A stretch of DNA of 64,000 nucleotides from contig NZ_PGUY01000017.1 of the NCBI RefSeq assembly GCF_002863585.1, forward strand, positions 1-64,000. The letters run 5' to 3'. Shown one piece after another: positions 51,399 to 59,949 of this stretch. The translations under genes and the position numbers were made by a program. This stretch comes from Peribacillus deserti (lineage in GTDB: Bacteria > Bacillota > Bacilli > Bacillales > DSM-1321). Positions within the stretch are counted from its first letter, which is position 1. Each line of letters begins with the position of its first letter. Under the pieces are notes generated by a model, which saw nothing but the letters and a program-made list of their open reading frames with translations, ran no database searches and was not told where the DNA came from.

Positions 51399-51634
51399 TT
51401 TATCAATATAAGCTTACTGCCTTTATATGACTTTTCCAGGACCTCTTCCGTCGCTATCATAAACATACCCATTACGAAGATAAAAATTGCACCCATGACC
51501 GCACCGATACCAATAGGAGTCCATATGCTGGAACCGTTTTCAAAAAAACCTTTTAAGAAAAGGGCAATCCCAATTACAAGAATAGGGGCAGCAGCATACG
51601 TTACAGCTTTAAGGAAATTATTATTCATATTCAT
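51374..51634 (-). CDS. Small two-helix membrane protein, unknown function
   Basis: The 86-residue product has two strong hydrophobic helices (about 11-30 and 38-60) separated by a short polar loop with ENGSSIWTP, and a charged C-terminus ending in KNKNGAPS. The ATG at 51634 follows AAAAGGAGG with nine bases spacing. I do not recognise the family. A 13-bp inverted repeat with GTTCACAA ends sits about 40 bases upstream. Confidence 0.6.
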   Translation of the reverse strand: MNMNNNFLKAVTYAAAPILVIGIALFLKGFFENGSSIWTPIGIGAVMGAIFIFVMGMFMIATEEVLEKSYKGSKLILIKNKNGAPS

Positions 51635-51671
51635 TTCCAACATCCTCCTTTTTTATATATCATATTACCCC

Positions 51672-51712
51672 GTTCACAATATTGTCAAACTTTTTCTTCC
51701 AATATTGTGAAC
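51672..51712. promoter_or_regulatory. Inverted repeat with GTTCACAATATTG arms
   Basis: GTTCACAATATTG (51672-51684) and its exact complement (51700-51712) flank 15 bases. On the plus strand seven T follow, so it could act as a terminator; on the minus strand it is just upstream of the small membrane gene and could be an operator. Confidence 0.55.
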
Positions 51713-51713
51713 T

Positions 51714-52272
51714 TTTTTTGTCCGTTTTTTTAAAATTCAGTGACATTACTATTTTATTCAGACGTACATAAAGTATTCAGTTGATTTGTCCAGGAACTTT
51801 TGATTTGAATTTGACTTCTGCCCCTGCAGTCTGCATAACCTGCACTTTTGTAATGGCTGACCTGAGACTAATGAGTTTCCGCTAAATATGCTAAATCCCA
51901 AATACACACTACACTTTTTTTGCCTTCATATGAAATGGATTTTACAAGTAATTACTAGATGCTCTAAAAGGCTCACTGTATAGATTGAAGTTGTCTATTG
52001 AAAAAACAATCTTACAATCGATTTAGGGTGTTATAGTGTGCTTTCTGTCCTATAAAATTAATCCGATTGTTAAAGGTATTTTTAACTTTTGTTCTTAAAA
52101 TATGAAATTCACACTGGTTTATCAAACATAAAAGGCTGATTCACCTAGGTTTATTAGTCATTTAGTAGGAGGTTCCCCATTCTATTAAACAGGCTGTTTT
52201 CTCTATTAACAGAATCAGGGAACTCTTTTACTATTAAAGGGAGTTGTCAAATTATTCTAAAAATGGAGGAAT
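51714..52272. other. Non-coding stretch before the carboxypeptidase
   Basis: About 560 AT-rich bases. I find no gene with a ribosome site, no riboswitch and no repeat shared with the rest of the window. GGAGG near 52170 is not followed by a start codon. The carboxypeptidase ribosome site (AAATGGAGG) is at the right end. Confidence 0.5.
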
Positions 52273-53325
52273 ATGACGAAGAAGAAAATTTTGTCTATAT
52301 CACTCACCGGTTTAATGGCATTGGGTGCAGTAAACGTTATGGCACAGCCAGCGTTGGCGGTCGGAAATGGCCCAGGTTACGGCGGAAACGAAACAGTAAA
52401 TACATCGATCTTACATACATACTCAGATCTTGTAGATGAATTGAAGACACAGGATGCTAAACAAGAAGCGATGAAGCTTGAGGTTATCGGGAAAACGGTA
52501 AAAGGCCGTGATATTCATCTGGCGAAATTCATATCCAATCCAGCAAATCCTACAATTTTGTTTCTAACGCAGCAGCATGGAAATGAACAGCTTACTACTG
52601 AAGGTGCGCTAGAGTTCATCAAGCATCTCGGAACTGGAAAATTAAACAGTGTCCTTGATAAAGTGAACGTCCTCGTTATTCCGATGCTGAATGCTGATGG
52701 TGCAATGGGAGATGTAAACTTCCCTCTTGATCAATACGCTGCAGACGGCGGCCGCCATTTAACAAGATATAATGCAGTAGGAGTAGATTTGAACCGTGAC
52801 CATGTAGATAAGGCACAGCCGGAGACCCAGGCTCTTCATAATAACGTCTTTAAAAAATACGACATCGACTACATGATTGACCTTCACCACCAAGGTGCAG
52901 AACAGCAAATTAACGGTAAATATGTATCAGGATCCATCCTTTACCCGACTAATCCCAACGTGAAGGCGGACGTACTGGAGCGCTCGAAGAAACTTGGTGC
53001 GGTCGTTTACCAAAACGTTGACCGGACAGGCTGGGGCCACCTAGGCAAATATGTCGGCGGATCCGAGGAACGCATCGGCCGGAATGGAGCTGCAGTCCAA
53101 TACGGGATCTCCACCCTTCTCTTTGAAATGCGGGGCATGTCTGACCACGAACGAGAAGACTACGTACTCGGCCAAAAAAGCAACGGCTACCTAATCAAAC
53201 AAACCATTACCACACTCGAATCCACAGTGCGCTCCATCGCTGACGGATCAATCGAAAAAGCAGACACCAGCTTTTGGGACACACTCCCAGAGCAAAGTGT
53301 GCGCCCGAGCGGTGAAGGCGAATAA
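52273..53325 (+). CDS. Secreted M14-family zinc carboxypeptidase
   Basis: This 350-residue secreted metallopeptidase has an N-terminal Sec signal (KKKIL..., hydrophobic to about residue 22, ending AQPALA). M14 zinc ligands are seen as QQHGNEQ (HxxE, about 97-103) and the later histidine in IDLHHQG (about 200-206); the catalytic glutamate is in LLFEMRG (about 285). Carboxypeptidases of this group act on peptides or peptidoglycan stems; specificity unknown. TGGAGG precedes the ATG. The 3' part of the gene uses noticeably more C- and A-ending codons than the front. Confidence 0.9.
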   Translation: MTKKKILSISLTGLMALGAVNVMAQPALAVGNGPGYGGNETVNTSILHTYSDLVDELKTQDAKQEAMKLEVIGKTVKGRDIHLAKFISNPANPTILFLTQQHGNEQLTTEGALEFIKHLGTGKLNSVLDKVNVLVIPMLNADGAMGDVNFPLDQYAADGGRHLTRYNAVGVDLNRDHVDKAQPETQALHNNVFKKYDIDYMIDLHHQGAEQQINGKYVSGSILYPTNPNVKADVLERSKKLGAVVYQNVDRTGWGHLGKYVGGSEERIGRNGAAVQYGISTLLFEMRGMSDHEREDYVLGQKSNGYLIKQTITTLESTVRSIADGSIEKADTSFWDTLPEQSVRPSGEGE

Positions 53326-53335
53326 TACATTTGGA

Positions 53336-53362
53336 GGGCCCCGCCTGGTTGGCGGGGTTTTA
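53336..53362 (+). terminator. Terminator of the carboxypeptidase gene
   Basis: CCCCGCC (53339-53345) pairs with GGCGGGG (53351-53357), followed by TTTTATG. Confidence 0.85.
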
Positions 53363-53375
53363 TGTTATTTCAAGA

Positions 53376-53490
53376 AATCCTGCAAAAAGTTCGAAAATCC
53401 TGCATAAAAGTTTTTTATCCTGCATATATCCCAAAAATCCTGCAAATATTTCTATAATCCTGCATAAGTTCAAATAATCCTGCAAAAGCC
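53376..53490 (+). repeat. Phased AATCCTGCATAA array, period exactly 20 bp
   Basis: AATCC (TATCC once) starts at 53376, 53396, 53416, 53436, 53456 and 53476, without one irregular step. Each unit is AATCCTGCA(T/A)A plus about nine variable bases. The inverse of a full unit begins TTTATGC, the same core as the arrays at 3.1, 14.6 and 43.4 kb. It is 80 bases before the NERD gene start. Confidence 0.92.
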
Positions 53491-53559
53491 AATTATATAG
53501 AAGGAATTTAAAGCTACTAGGATGAATTTATTAAACAGAATTTAATAAGGAGTGATAAT

Positions 53560-54543
53560 TTGATCACAAAGCCAAGACAAGTGCCATTAAGAATAAGGAG
53601 TTTAGAGGCTTTGCTAAGGCGCATCCCCTCCACCCATTCAAAACGCCCTGATATTAAAAGTGATTTAGCTAAATGGACTGCGGGTTACAAAGGTGAGCGG
53701 GATGTAGATTATTATCTTGACCATATGCCAGAAGAAAAATATATGATTCTACACGATTTAAGGCTTCCCTTCGATAAGTACTTCTTCCAAATCGATACCC
53801 TCCTCCTTTCATCTAAATTTTTATTAATCCTTGAAATAAAAAATATTGCAGGAACTTTATATTTTGAAACCAAAACAAATCAATTAATTAGAAGTGTCAA
53901 CCAACAAGAAGAAGGCTTCCGTGACCCACTTTCTCAAGCAAGACGTTTACGCTCGAGTCTAAAGTCATTTATTGCAGACTATGTTACGCACGATTTTCCA
54001 ATGGAATACTTGATTGTAATAAGTAATTCTTCCACGATACTAAAGTTTCAAAATAATCATCCCGAACTGGTAAAAAGGGTATGCCATGCTTCAAGCCTCA
54101 TTGATAGAATAAATAAACTAGAAGATTCCTATAAAACAAACCTTTTTACCAAAGAACAGCTTAAGGAAATAAATAATTTTTTAATAAGCAGCTGCCGATT
54201 ACAATCTACCAACGTTCTCGAATTGTACAAGATTCATCCTTCAGAAATATTAACAGGCGTCCATTGCCCCGCCTGCCGTCATTTGCCTTCAATTCGAAAA
54301 AAGGCTAAATGGCACTGTCCAAATTGTAACAAGAGCTTTAAAGACTCCTATGAGGAAACCATAACTGATTACTTTCTACTGTTACAATCCAGTTTAACAA
54401 ACAGGCAGCTTCGTCATTTCTTGCAACTATCTTCAAGAAGCACTGCTCTGGATATCCTTAATTCCCTAAATCTATCTTATACAGGTACAAACAAAGGCAG
54501 AGTCTACCACTCCCCCTTCTCCCCTTCTCATTCTGATCAATAG
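53560..54543 (+). CDS. NERD-domain (nuclease-related) protein with zinc ribbon
   Basis: The 327-residue protein has an N-terminal NERD domain: GERDVDYYL (about 44-52), FQIDTLLLSSKFLLILEIKN (read as FQIDTLLL then LLILEIKN, about 75-95), with the D and E-x-K of a restriction-endonuclease-like fold. A C-terminal part has two CxxC pairs (CPAC near 232, CPNC near 248) that form a zinc ribbon. NERD proteins are predicted nucleases of unknown role, often in mobile or repeat-rich regions. The TTG start follows AAGGAG. It lies next to a strict 20-bp repeat array. Confidence 0.82.
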   Translation: MITKPRQVPLRIRSLEALLRRIPSTHSKRPDIKSDLAKWTAGYKGERDVDYYLDHMPEEKYMILHDLRLPFDKYFFQIDTLLLSSKFLLILEIKNIAGTLYFETKTNQLIRSVNQQEEGFRDPLSQARRLRSSLKSFIADYVTHDFPMEYLIVISNSSTILKFQNNHPELVKRVCHASSLIDRINKLEDSYKTNLFTKEQLKEINNFLISSCRLQSTNVLELYKIHPSEILTGVHCPACRHLPSIRKKAKWHCPNCNKSFKDSYEETITDYFLLLQSSLTNRQLRHFLQLSSRSTALDILNSLNLSYTGTNKGRVYHSPFSPSHSDQ

Positions 54544-54559
54544 TTCGGCTGTTTTAGTC

Positions 54560-54940
54560 CCATTTGTTAGTAAAAAAAGCTGTTGTTTTGAAAAAAGGGT
54601 TGATTCCACTAGAGGATACTCGCTTTCCGCGGGGGCGGTCGCCTGGGCCTCCTCGGCTTCGCCTGTGGCGTAACACCTGATCGAAAAGCGGAGGACGGTG
54701 ATTTTCAAGAAAAGATCCATCTAAAAGCTGAATGATGATCTTTTTTAAATAAAGCAAAACACTAAAAGAAAAGCAGACACCTGACCGGCATAAGACGAGC
54801 GGCAGTGAAAGGCCGATTTTGCCTTTTAATGGCGATTGGCTTATGACCGAAGGTGTCAGTCCGGAGCTGGACAATACCCGCTGCTCTCGCAGAAGTCTCG
54901 GCACCTTACGCTCCAATCAAACAATAGGGTTAGAAAAGAG
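54560..54940 (-). repeat. Composite dispersed repeat (modules A and B)
   Basis: In minus-strand reading it opens with a GGCTCTTTTCTAA flank and TTTGATTGGAGCGTAAGG. Module A (GCGGG, GAGGAGG, GCGGAAAGCGAG) is split by module B with the hairpin CATAAG...CTTATG around AAAGGC/GCCTTT. The A-B junction at 54848-54908 is the same as at bases 1-60. The inner end is GTTGATTCCAC. There is no transposase. Confidence 0.85.
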
Positions 54941-54942
54941 CC

Positions 54943-54975
54943 TAAAAAAAACACACTGAATTTCTCCAGTGTGTC
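54943..54975 (-). terminator. Terminator of the ABC importer operon
   Basis: ACACACTG (54951-54958) pairs with CAGTGTGT (54967-54974), followed by TTTTTTTAGG on the minus strand. Confidence 0.85.
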
Positions 54976-54982
54976 CAAGCAA

Positions 54983-55978
54983 TCAATGCTTTTGCTTATA
55001 ATAAGTAAGTCCCAATGCAAAGGCGAGTACGGTTCCCTTCACAATATCCATGGAGTAATAAGGGACACTCATCATGACCAACCCGTTTTGCAGGATTCCG
55101 ATTAAGACGGCTCCTACAAATGTGCCGATTGCGTTAGGTTTTCCGGAACCGAGGACGGAGAATCCTATGAAGGCGGCTGCTACGGAATCCATGAGGTATG
55201 GGGATCCGGCGTTGATTTCGGCTGTCATTACGCGGGATGCTAGGACGATGCCGCCGATGGATGCGAATATGGCGGATAGTACGTAGGCCAGTATTTTGTA
55301 TTTGTTCACTGGGATTCCTGATAGCTTGGCCGCTTCGATATTGCCTCCAATGACGTACATGTATCGTCCGTGCTTCGTATAGGTAAGAAAGATGTGTACC
55401 AGGACGACGGCGATGACCATGATGACAATGATCCATGGCACCTGGCCGATTTTCTTGAAGGTTTGACTGATGATGCCCTCTGAGAATGTTCCATCCGGCA
55501 TAACCATGTTTTGGGAGATGGTGGCCCCTTTGGTATAGGTAAGTGCGATACCTTGGATGATAAACATGGTTGCCAGCGTCATGAGCATGTCTGGAATCTT
55601 CATTTTTACAATCATGAATGAGTTCAACAATCCGACGATAAGGGAAGCTGCCAGCGCCGAAATGATCGCGATAACTGTGTTCTGTGAAAACCAGACAAAC
55701 ATTGAGATAACAATGGCATTTGATAACGAGGCAACCGAGCCGACGGAGAGATCAAAACCATTCACTGATAGAGATATCGTAATACCGATTGCAATGATGG
55801 TGACAATTGAGATCGAACGAAGGATATTTATCACATTACTTCCTTGTATGAAGGCCGGATTGGAAGCAGCAAATACGGCAATCAGGATTAAAATAGTTAG
55901 AATGGTTCCGTATTTATATAAGAAATCAAAAAGGTCGAATGTTCTTTGCTGTGTTTGGGTATTTTTTGATAGTTCCAC
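54983..55978 (-). CDS. Ribose-type ABC importer, permease subunit
   Basis: This 331-residue membrane permease of the RbsC/BPD_transp_2 family has about nine helices. Typical blocks are TIIAIGITISLSVNGFDLSVGS (read as IIAIGITISL then GFDLSVGSVASL, about 60-85), TKHGRYMYVIGGNIEAAKLSGI and VLGSGKPNAIGT. It follows the ATPase gene with a 53-base overlap. The whole operon is under a SAM-I riboswitch. A stretch in the second half uses more C- and A-ending codons than the rest of the operon. Confidence 0.88.
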   Translation of the reverse strand: MELSKNTQTQQRTFDLFDFLYKYGTILTILILIAVFAASNPAFIQGSNVINILRSISIVTIIAIGITISLSVNGFDLSVGSVASLSNAIVISMFVWFSQNTVIAIISALAASLIVGLLNSFMIVKMKIPDMLMTLATMFIIQGIALTYTKGATISQNMVMPDGTFSEGIISQTFKKIGQVPWIIVIMVIAVVLVHIFLTYTKHGRYMYVIGGNIEAAKLSGIPVNKYKILAYVLSAIFASIGGIVLASRVMTAEINAGSPYLMDSVAAAFIGFSVLGSGKPNAIGTFVGAVLIGILQNGLVMMSVPYYSMDIVKGTVLAFALGLTYYKQKH

Positions 55979-57461
55979 TTATTTCCCCCCCTGTCGAATA
56001 AAATAGAATTTCTTCTTCGTTCGTGCGGTCCGTCTGGAGTTCTTTTACGACTTGCCCGTCGTATAACACATAAAGGCGGTTTGTAATCCCAATCACTTCG
56101 GATAATTCTGAGGATGCATAGATGACCGCTTTTCCTCGTTTCGCAAGAGCGGAAATTAATTTAAATATGTCTTTTTTAGCACCGACATCCACACCTTTTG
56201 TCGGCTCGTCAAATATATAAACTTCTGCATCTGTCAGAAGCCATTTTCCAATTGCAATTTTTTGCTGATTGCCACCAGATAGGTTTTTCGTTTTTGTCTC
56301 AAGCCCAGGTGTTTTGATGCCCAAGTTTTTGACTATTCCCCAAGCTTTTTCATTCTCTGCTTTTTCGTTAAGAAAGCCGAACGCTTTCGTAAATTGGCCC
56401 AGGCTCGCAGCCGAAAGATTAGCCGAAACGGATTCCTCGACAAGAATCCCTTCCCTCCTGCGTTCTTCAGGAACGAGGGCAATCCCCTCCTTGACCGCTT
56501 CATGAGGTGAGCGCAGACGGAGTTTCTTCCCATGGAGCCATACTTCACCGGCCGTTATTTTCGCAGAGCCGAACAGGGTCTTGCATAGTTCTGTTTTGCC
56601 TGCTCCTACAAGTCCGGCAATTCCAATGATTTCCCCTGCTCTGGCAGTAAGAGTGATATCTTGGACTTTCCCTGAATCCGCCAGCCCTCTTACTTCATAA
56701 AGCGTTTCGCCGATATCCAGATTCCGCTCCGGAAACTGCTCTTCAAGCTTCTCACCGAGCATCCGTTCAATTACTTCATTTTGACAGATTTTAGAAATGT
56801 AATCCTTTGATACAAGCCTGCCATTCCGCATGATCGTAATCTGATCACAAATCTCAAATATCTCAGGCAGTCTGTGTGAGATAAAAATAATTCCAACATC
56901 CCGTGATTTCAGGTCGTTCACAATCCGGAATAATTCCCGTGTTTCTGTATGGCTGAGCGGTGCAGTCGGTTCATCCAAAATTAAAAATCTACATTCTGTG
57001 GACACAGCCCTTGCGATCAGCACCATTTGTTTTTCCGCAAGTGTCAGATCTTTGACAAGCTTCTTGGACGAGAGATGTATATTCATATCCTTCAAGATTT
57101 CATTGGCTTTCCTGTGAAGCTTCTTCCAATTAATGAATGTCCGGTCATGTTTTAGCAGGATATTCTCGCCAACAGTTAAATAGGGAATAAGGGCTGTATC
57201 CACTTCTTGATAGACTGTCTGGATCCCAAAGTCATCCGCATCTCTAGGAGACCGGATTGAAACCTTTGTGCCATCCAGCAATATTTCTCCAGTATAGTGT
57301 CCGTAAGCACCGGAAAGTACCTTCATTAGAGTGGATTTGCCAGCGCCATTTGCGCCAATCAAGGCATGCACACTGCCCGTGGCTGTTGAAAAGTTCACAC
57401 GGTCCAGTGCCTTCACACCAGGAAAGTCTATTGATATATCCTTCATCTCTGCCAGCATCAT
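55926..57461 (-). CDS. Ribose-type ABC importer, double ATPase subunit
   Basis: This 511-residue RbsA-type ATPase has two nucleotide-binding halves. First: Walker A GANGAGKST (about 35-43), Walker B LILDEPTAPL and a degenerate signature (DLTLAEKQ). Second: GLVGAGKTE (about 287), the LSGGNQQK signature and IFDEPTKGVD. This layout is typical of importers for ribose-like sugars and nucleosides. The start follows AAGGAGAAG. It is the second gene of the SAM-riboswitch operon. Confidence 0.92.
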   Translation of the reverse strand: MMLAEMKDISIDFPGVKALDRVNFSTATGSVHALIGANGAGKSTLMKVLSGAYGHYTGEILLDGTKVSIRSPRDADDFGIQTVYQEVDTALIPYLTVGENILLKHDRTFINWKKLHRKANEILKDMNIHLSSKKLVKDLTLAEKQMVLIARAVSTECRFLILDEPTAPLSHTETRELFRIVNDLKSRDVGIIFISHRLPEIFEICDQITIMRNGRLVSKDYISKICQNEVIERMLGEKLEEQFPERNLDIGETLYEVRGLADSGKVQDITLTARAGEIIGIAGLVGAGKTELCKTLFGSAKITAGEVWLHGKKLRLRSPHEAVKEGIALVPEERRREGILVEESVSANLSAASLGQFTKAFGFLNEKAENEKAWGIVKNLGIKTPGLETKTKNLSGGNQQKIAIGKWLLTDAEVYIFDEPTKGVDVGAKKDIFKLISALAKRGKAVIYASSELSEVIGITNRLYVLYDGQVVKELQTDRTNEEEILFYSTGGEISGTIKKYPNTAKNIRPF

Positions 57462-57540
57462 TTACTTCTCCTTTTCCCTGCTGATTACAAAAGGATGCAC
57501 TCTCCTTCTGCGAAACAGGAAGAGAGTGCATGAGCAATCA

Positions 57541-58659
57541 TTATTTATATGCCTTTTTAAGAGTCGTCATCCAGTCTTCTTCGAATGCGTCCGACTTACC
57601 CCAGCCATCTATAATGTTTGAAAGGCTGGTCATGTTCACTGCCTCTTTTGTACTTTGCAGATCTTTCTGTGAAATGAGAGAAGCTTCCAGGTCGTAGGTT
57701 TGAGGTGTCTCTTCACCTGCAATCTTTTTAGCTAGGATTCTCATATCTACAGCACCGATCAATTTAGGGTCTACCGCAGAAGTGTACTTCCATGAGCTTC
57801 CTTGTTCTTGAATAGCCTGAAGATCAGCGTTAGAAACATCAATTCCGTAAATTTTCACTTCGTTTCTTCCTGCTTCTTTAATAGCCCGGGCCGCGCCAAT
57901 CGCGAAGGCATCCCAAGTAGCAAAAATGGCATCTATTTTACCCTTTGGATATTTGTTCAGCATAGCTGACACGGCATTCTGTGTCTGGACTGAAGTATCT
58001 GCAGCAGCAACTCCAAAGCGTCCTAGTTCTTTTATCCCCGGATTTGCTGCAAGCGTTTCTTTGTATACTGCATTTCTTCTTACCATTGGAGGGAAGCCGT
58101 CAACCCAAAGGTATACAATGTTTGCCTTGCCATCATGGTCTTTAACCAGCTGGTCTAAAGCAAGCTTTGCAAGTTCCTCATCATCCTGCGAGGTCAGCGT
58201 AACTCCGTCAACCTTAGCAAGGTCAGCGTTCGAATCAAATGTTACAACGTTTTTTCCCTGTTCTCTAATTTTTTTAATATCATTTACGGTAGCTGCGTCA
58301 TCACCGTGGGAAATTATGAATCCGTCATAATCATCTTCTAGTGCCTGCGAAATGGCATCGTGGAACTTTGCTGTATCACCATTTGCTGTATACACATCGA
58401 CTTTAAAGCCTAATGACTCTCCTTCTGCTTTTGCCCCAGCAAGGAATTGGGCCGTATGATCATCTCCGCCGATTTTGCGGATCACTTTGATTTTTACAGG
58501 ATCATCCGTTTTTTTAAATCTATCTGGCACTCCTTCTAAGGAAACCTTTTCGTTTGCTTTTTTGGATTGTGATGATTCCTGGCTGGATGAACAGCCTGTT
58601 AATAGCAGTGACAAAGCCAGAGCTGACACTGCAGCCTTCTTAATAAATGTGTTTTTCAT
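57541..58659 (-). CDS. Ribose-type ABC importer, substrate-binding lipoprotein
   Basis: This 372-residue lipoprotein has a signal with lipobox LLTGC (about 18-22), then a periplasmic-binding-protein fold of the RbsB (Peripla_BP_4) family. FISHGDDAATVN, VVTFDSNAD, YLWVDGFPPMVRR and IYGIDVSNADLQAIQEQG (in order) are the usual hinge and ligand-loop segments. It is the first gene after the SAM-I leader. Ligand is unknown; control by SAM suggests a sulfur-containing riboside such as methylthioribose rather than plain ribose. The ATG follows AAAAGGAGAG. Confidence 0.9.
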   Translation of the reverse strand: MKNTFIKKAAVSALALSLLLTGCSSSQESSQSKKANEKVSLEGVPDRFKKTDDPVKIKVIRKIGGDDHTAQFLAGAKAEGESLGFKVDVYTANGDTAKFHDAISQALEDDYDGFIISHGDDAATVNDIKKIREQGKNVVTFDSNADLAKVDGVTLTSQDDEELAKLALDQLVKDHDGKANIVYLWVDGFPPMVRRNAVYKETLAANPGIKELGRFGVAAADTSVQTQNAVSAMLNKYPKGKIDAIFATWDAFAIGAARAIKEAGRNEVKIYGIDVSNADLQAIQEQGSSWKYTSAVDPKLIGAVDMRILAKKIAGEETPQTYDLEASLISQKDLQSTKEAVNMTSLSNIIDGWGKSDAFEEDWMTTLKKAYK

Positions 58660-58729
58660 CAAAAAACTCTCCTTTTAATATTATTTCGATAGGAGAGGTT
58701 GGTATTTGTGAAAAATTGTCATTCGCACA

Positions 58730-58760
58730 AAATAAAAACCTCTCTTTCACAAGAGAGGTG
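58730..58760 (-). terminator. Regulated terminator of the SAM-I leader
   Basis: CCTCTCTT (58739-58746) pairs with AAGAGAGG (58751-58758), followed by TTTTTATTTT on the minus strand. It lies between the SAM aptamer and the binding-protein gene, the usual place of the expression platform. Confidence 0.9.
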
Positions 58761-58787
58761 TCATCGCATATTAGCAGGATTCTTCCT

Positions 58788-58895
58788 CTCTCATCTCTCA
58801 AAACAAACAAATTGTTTTGCAGGATTTAGCACCAATTCCATAGGAACGGTTGCTGGGCGTCATCGGGCCAGTCCCTCTGCCACTCTTGATAAGAG
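58788..58895 (-). promoter_or_regulatory. SAM-I (S-box) riboswitch
   Basis: Minus-strand reading gives the SAM-I core: CTCTTATCAAGAGTGGCAGA, GGGACTGGCCCGATGACGCC, CAGCAACC, then GGTGCTAAATCC, and a P4 stem CAAAACAA/TTGTTTTG. The P1 helix is CTCTTATC (58895-58888) with GATGAGAG (58795-58788). A regulated terminator follows (58730-58760). SAM binding is known to end transcription early, so the ABC importer is made when SAM is short. Confidence 0.97.
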
Positions 58896-59012
58896 AACGT
58901 AAACTATTTAATTACTGTAAAAACTGATAAACTTACTTTAAGGCCATAAAGCGAATGTGTCAATAGAATTTTGAAAATTTTTATCTATCTAATAAATTGA
59001 AGGGTGATTTCT

Positions 59013-59765
59013 GTGTGTGCTTTTGAATCCCTAGCAACATTTCTGCCATATATCAAGAGCCTGCCTAATCGGAAGCTTGATAAAAGTGATCTGCTCATAC
59101 CTGACTTTTTGCTGGATAAAAGCGGAAGCTTAGACATCTATTATGCCCCTCACAATGAATACATAAATAAGCAGGCAAGGATTGTGATTGCCGGCATCAC
59201 TCCTGGCTGGAATCAAATGAGGCTGGCATTTGAACAGGCAAGAGTGTGCTTAGATCAGGGCACCTCATTGGCGAACCTCTCATATGAGGTCAAAAAAGCT
59301 GCACGTTTTGCAGGATCCATGCGGAAAAACTTAATTCACATGCTGGATTTATGCGGAATTCCAGAAGCGCTGGGCATACAAAGCTCCCAGCAGCTTTTCA
59401 GTGATCACGGCCGTCTACTGCACACTACTTCTATCATCAAGTATCCTGTTTTTTCAAACGGTAAAAACTACACTGGCCACGCTCCAGCGATCGAACGTTC
59501 ACCTCTTTTAAAAAGATATGCATATGAAGTTTTCCCACAGGAAATAAACCAGCTTGAGAATTCGTACCTGCTTATCCCTCTTGGAAAAGGCGTATCAGAT
59601 TGTGTGCGAAACTTAATCGATCAGGAATGCATATGCCCCGTTCCCTGTTTATGGGACTTTCCGCACCCGTCAGGAGCCAATGGGCATAGACATAAACAAT
59701 TTGCCGATTTAAAAAGCAATTTTAAATCCGTCGTTTCAGACTTTGCATGTAACCATTTAACCTAA
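59013..59765 (+). CDS. Uracil-DNA-glycosylase-superfamily-like protein
   Basis: The 250-residue protein shows a UDG-fold-like pattern: motif A-like GITPGWNQ (about 61-68) and motif B-like FPHPSGANGHRH (about 219-230), with the N-terminal PHNEYINKQARIVIAG before the first. UDG relatives flip and remove damaged bases, but the catalytic Asp/Asn of motif A is not clear here, so activity is open. The start is GTG at 59013, after GAAGGGTGA; a GTG at 59004 overlaps that site. It is divergent from the SAM-I leader. Confidence 0.6.
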   Translation: MCAFESLATFLPYIKSLPNRKLDKSDLLIPDFLLDKSGSLDIYYAPHNEYINKQARIVIAGITPGWNQMRLAFEQARVCLDQGTSLANLSYEVKKAARFAGSMRKNLIHMLDLCGIPEALGIQSSQQLFSDHGRLLHTTSIIKYPVFSNGKNYTGHAPAIERSPLLKRYAYEVFPQEINQLENSYLLIPLGKGVSDCVRNLIDQECICPVPCLWDFPHPSGANGHRHKQFADLKSNFKSVVSDFACNHLT

Positions 59766-59914
59766 AAGCGATTCTTATTGATTGTATCGAAAGGCACTAG
59801 TCCTTTCGCAGTGGTGACTCTTTCGGGCAGGATTCCTCCAGGTTCTCCGATCTCCCCAATCTCTAAAAGGAAATCTTGCACCATCGACTCCGAGTGCCTG
59901 AACATCTACACTAA

Positions 59915-59946
59915 ATAAAAAACCTTACTTCACTGTAAGGTTTTTG
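59915..59946. terminator. Bidirectional terminator
   Basis: AAAAACCTTAC and GTAAGGTTTTT form a stem around TTCACT between converging genes. Confidence 0.88.
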
Positions 59947-59949
59947 TTA

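Noticed and set aside
53376-53490. CRISPR array
   Set aside because: Repeats of about 11 bp with 9-bp gaps are far too short, and no cas genes are near. The same holds for the three TTTATGC arrays.
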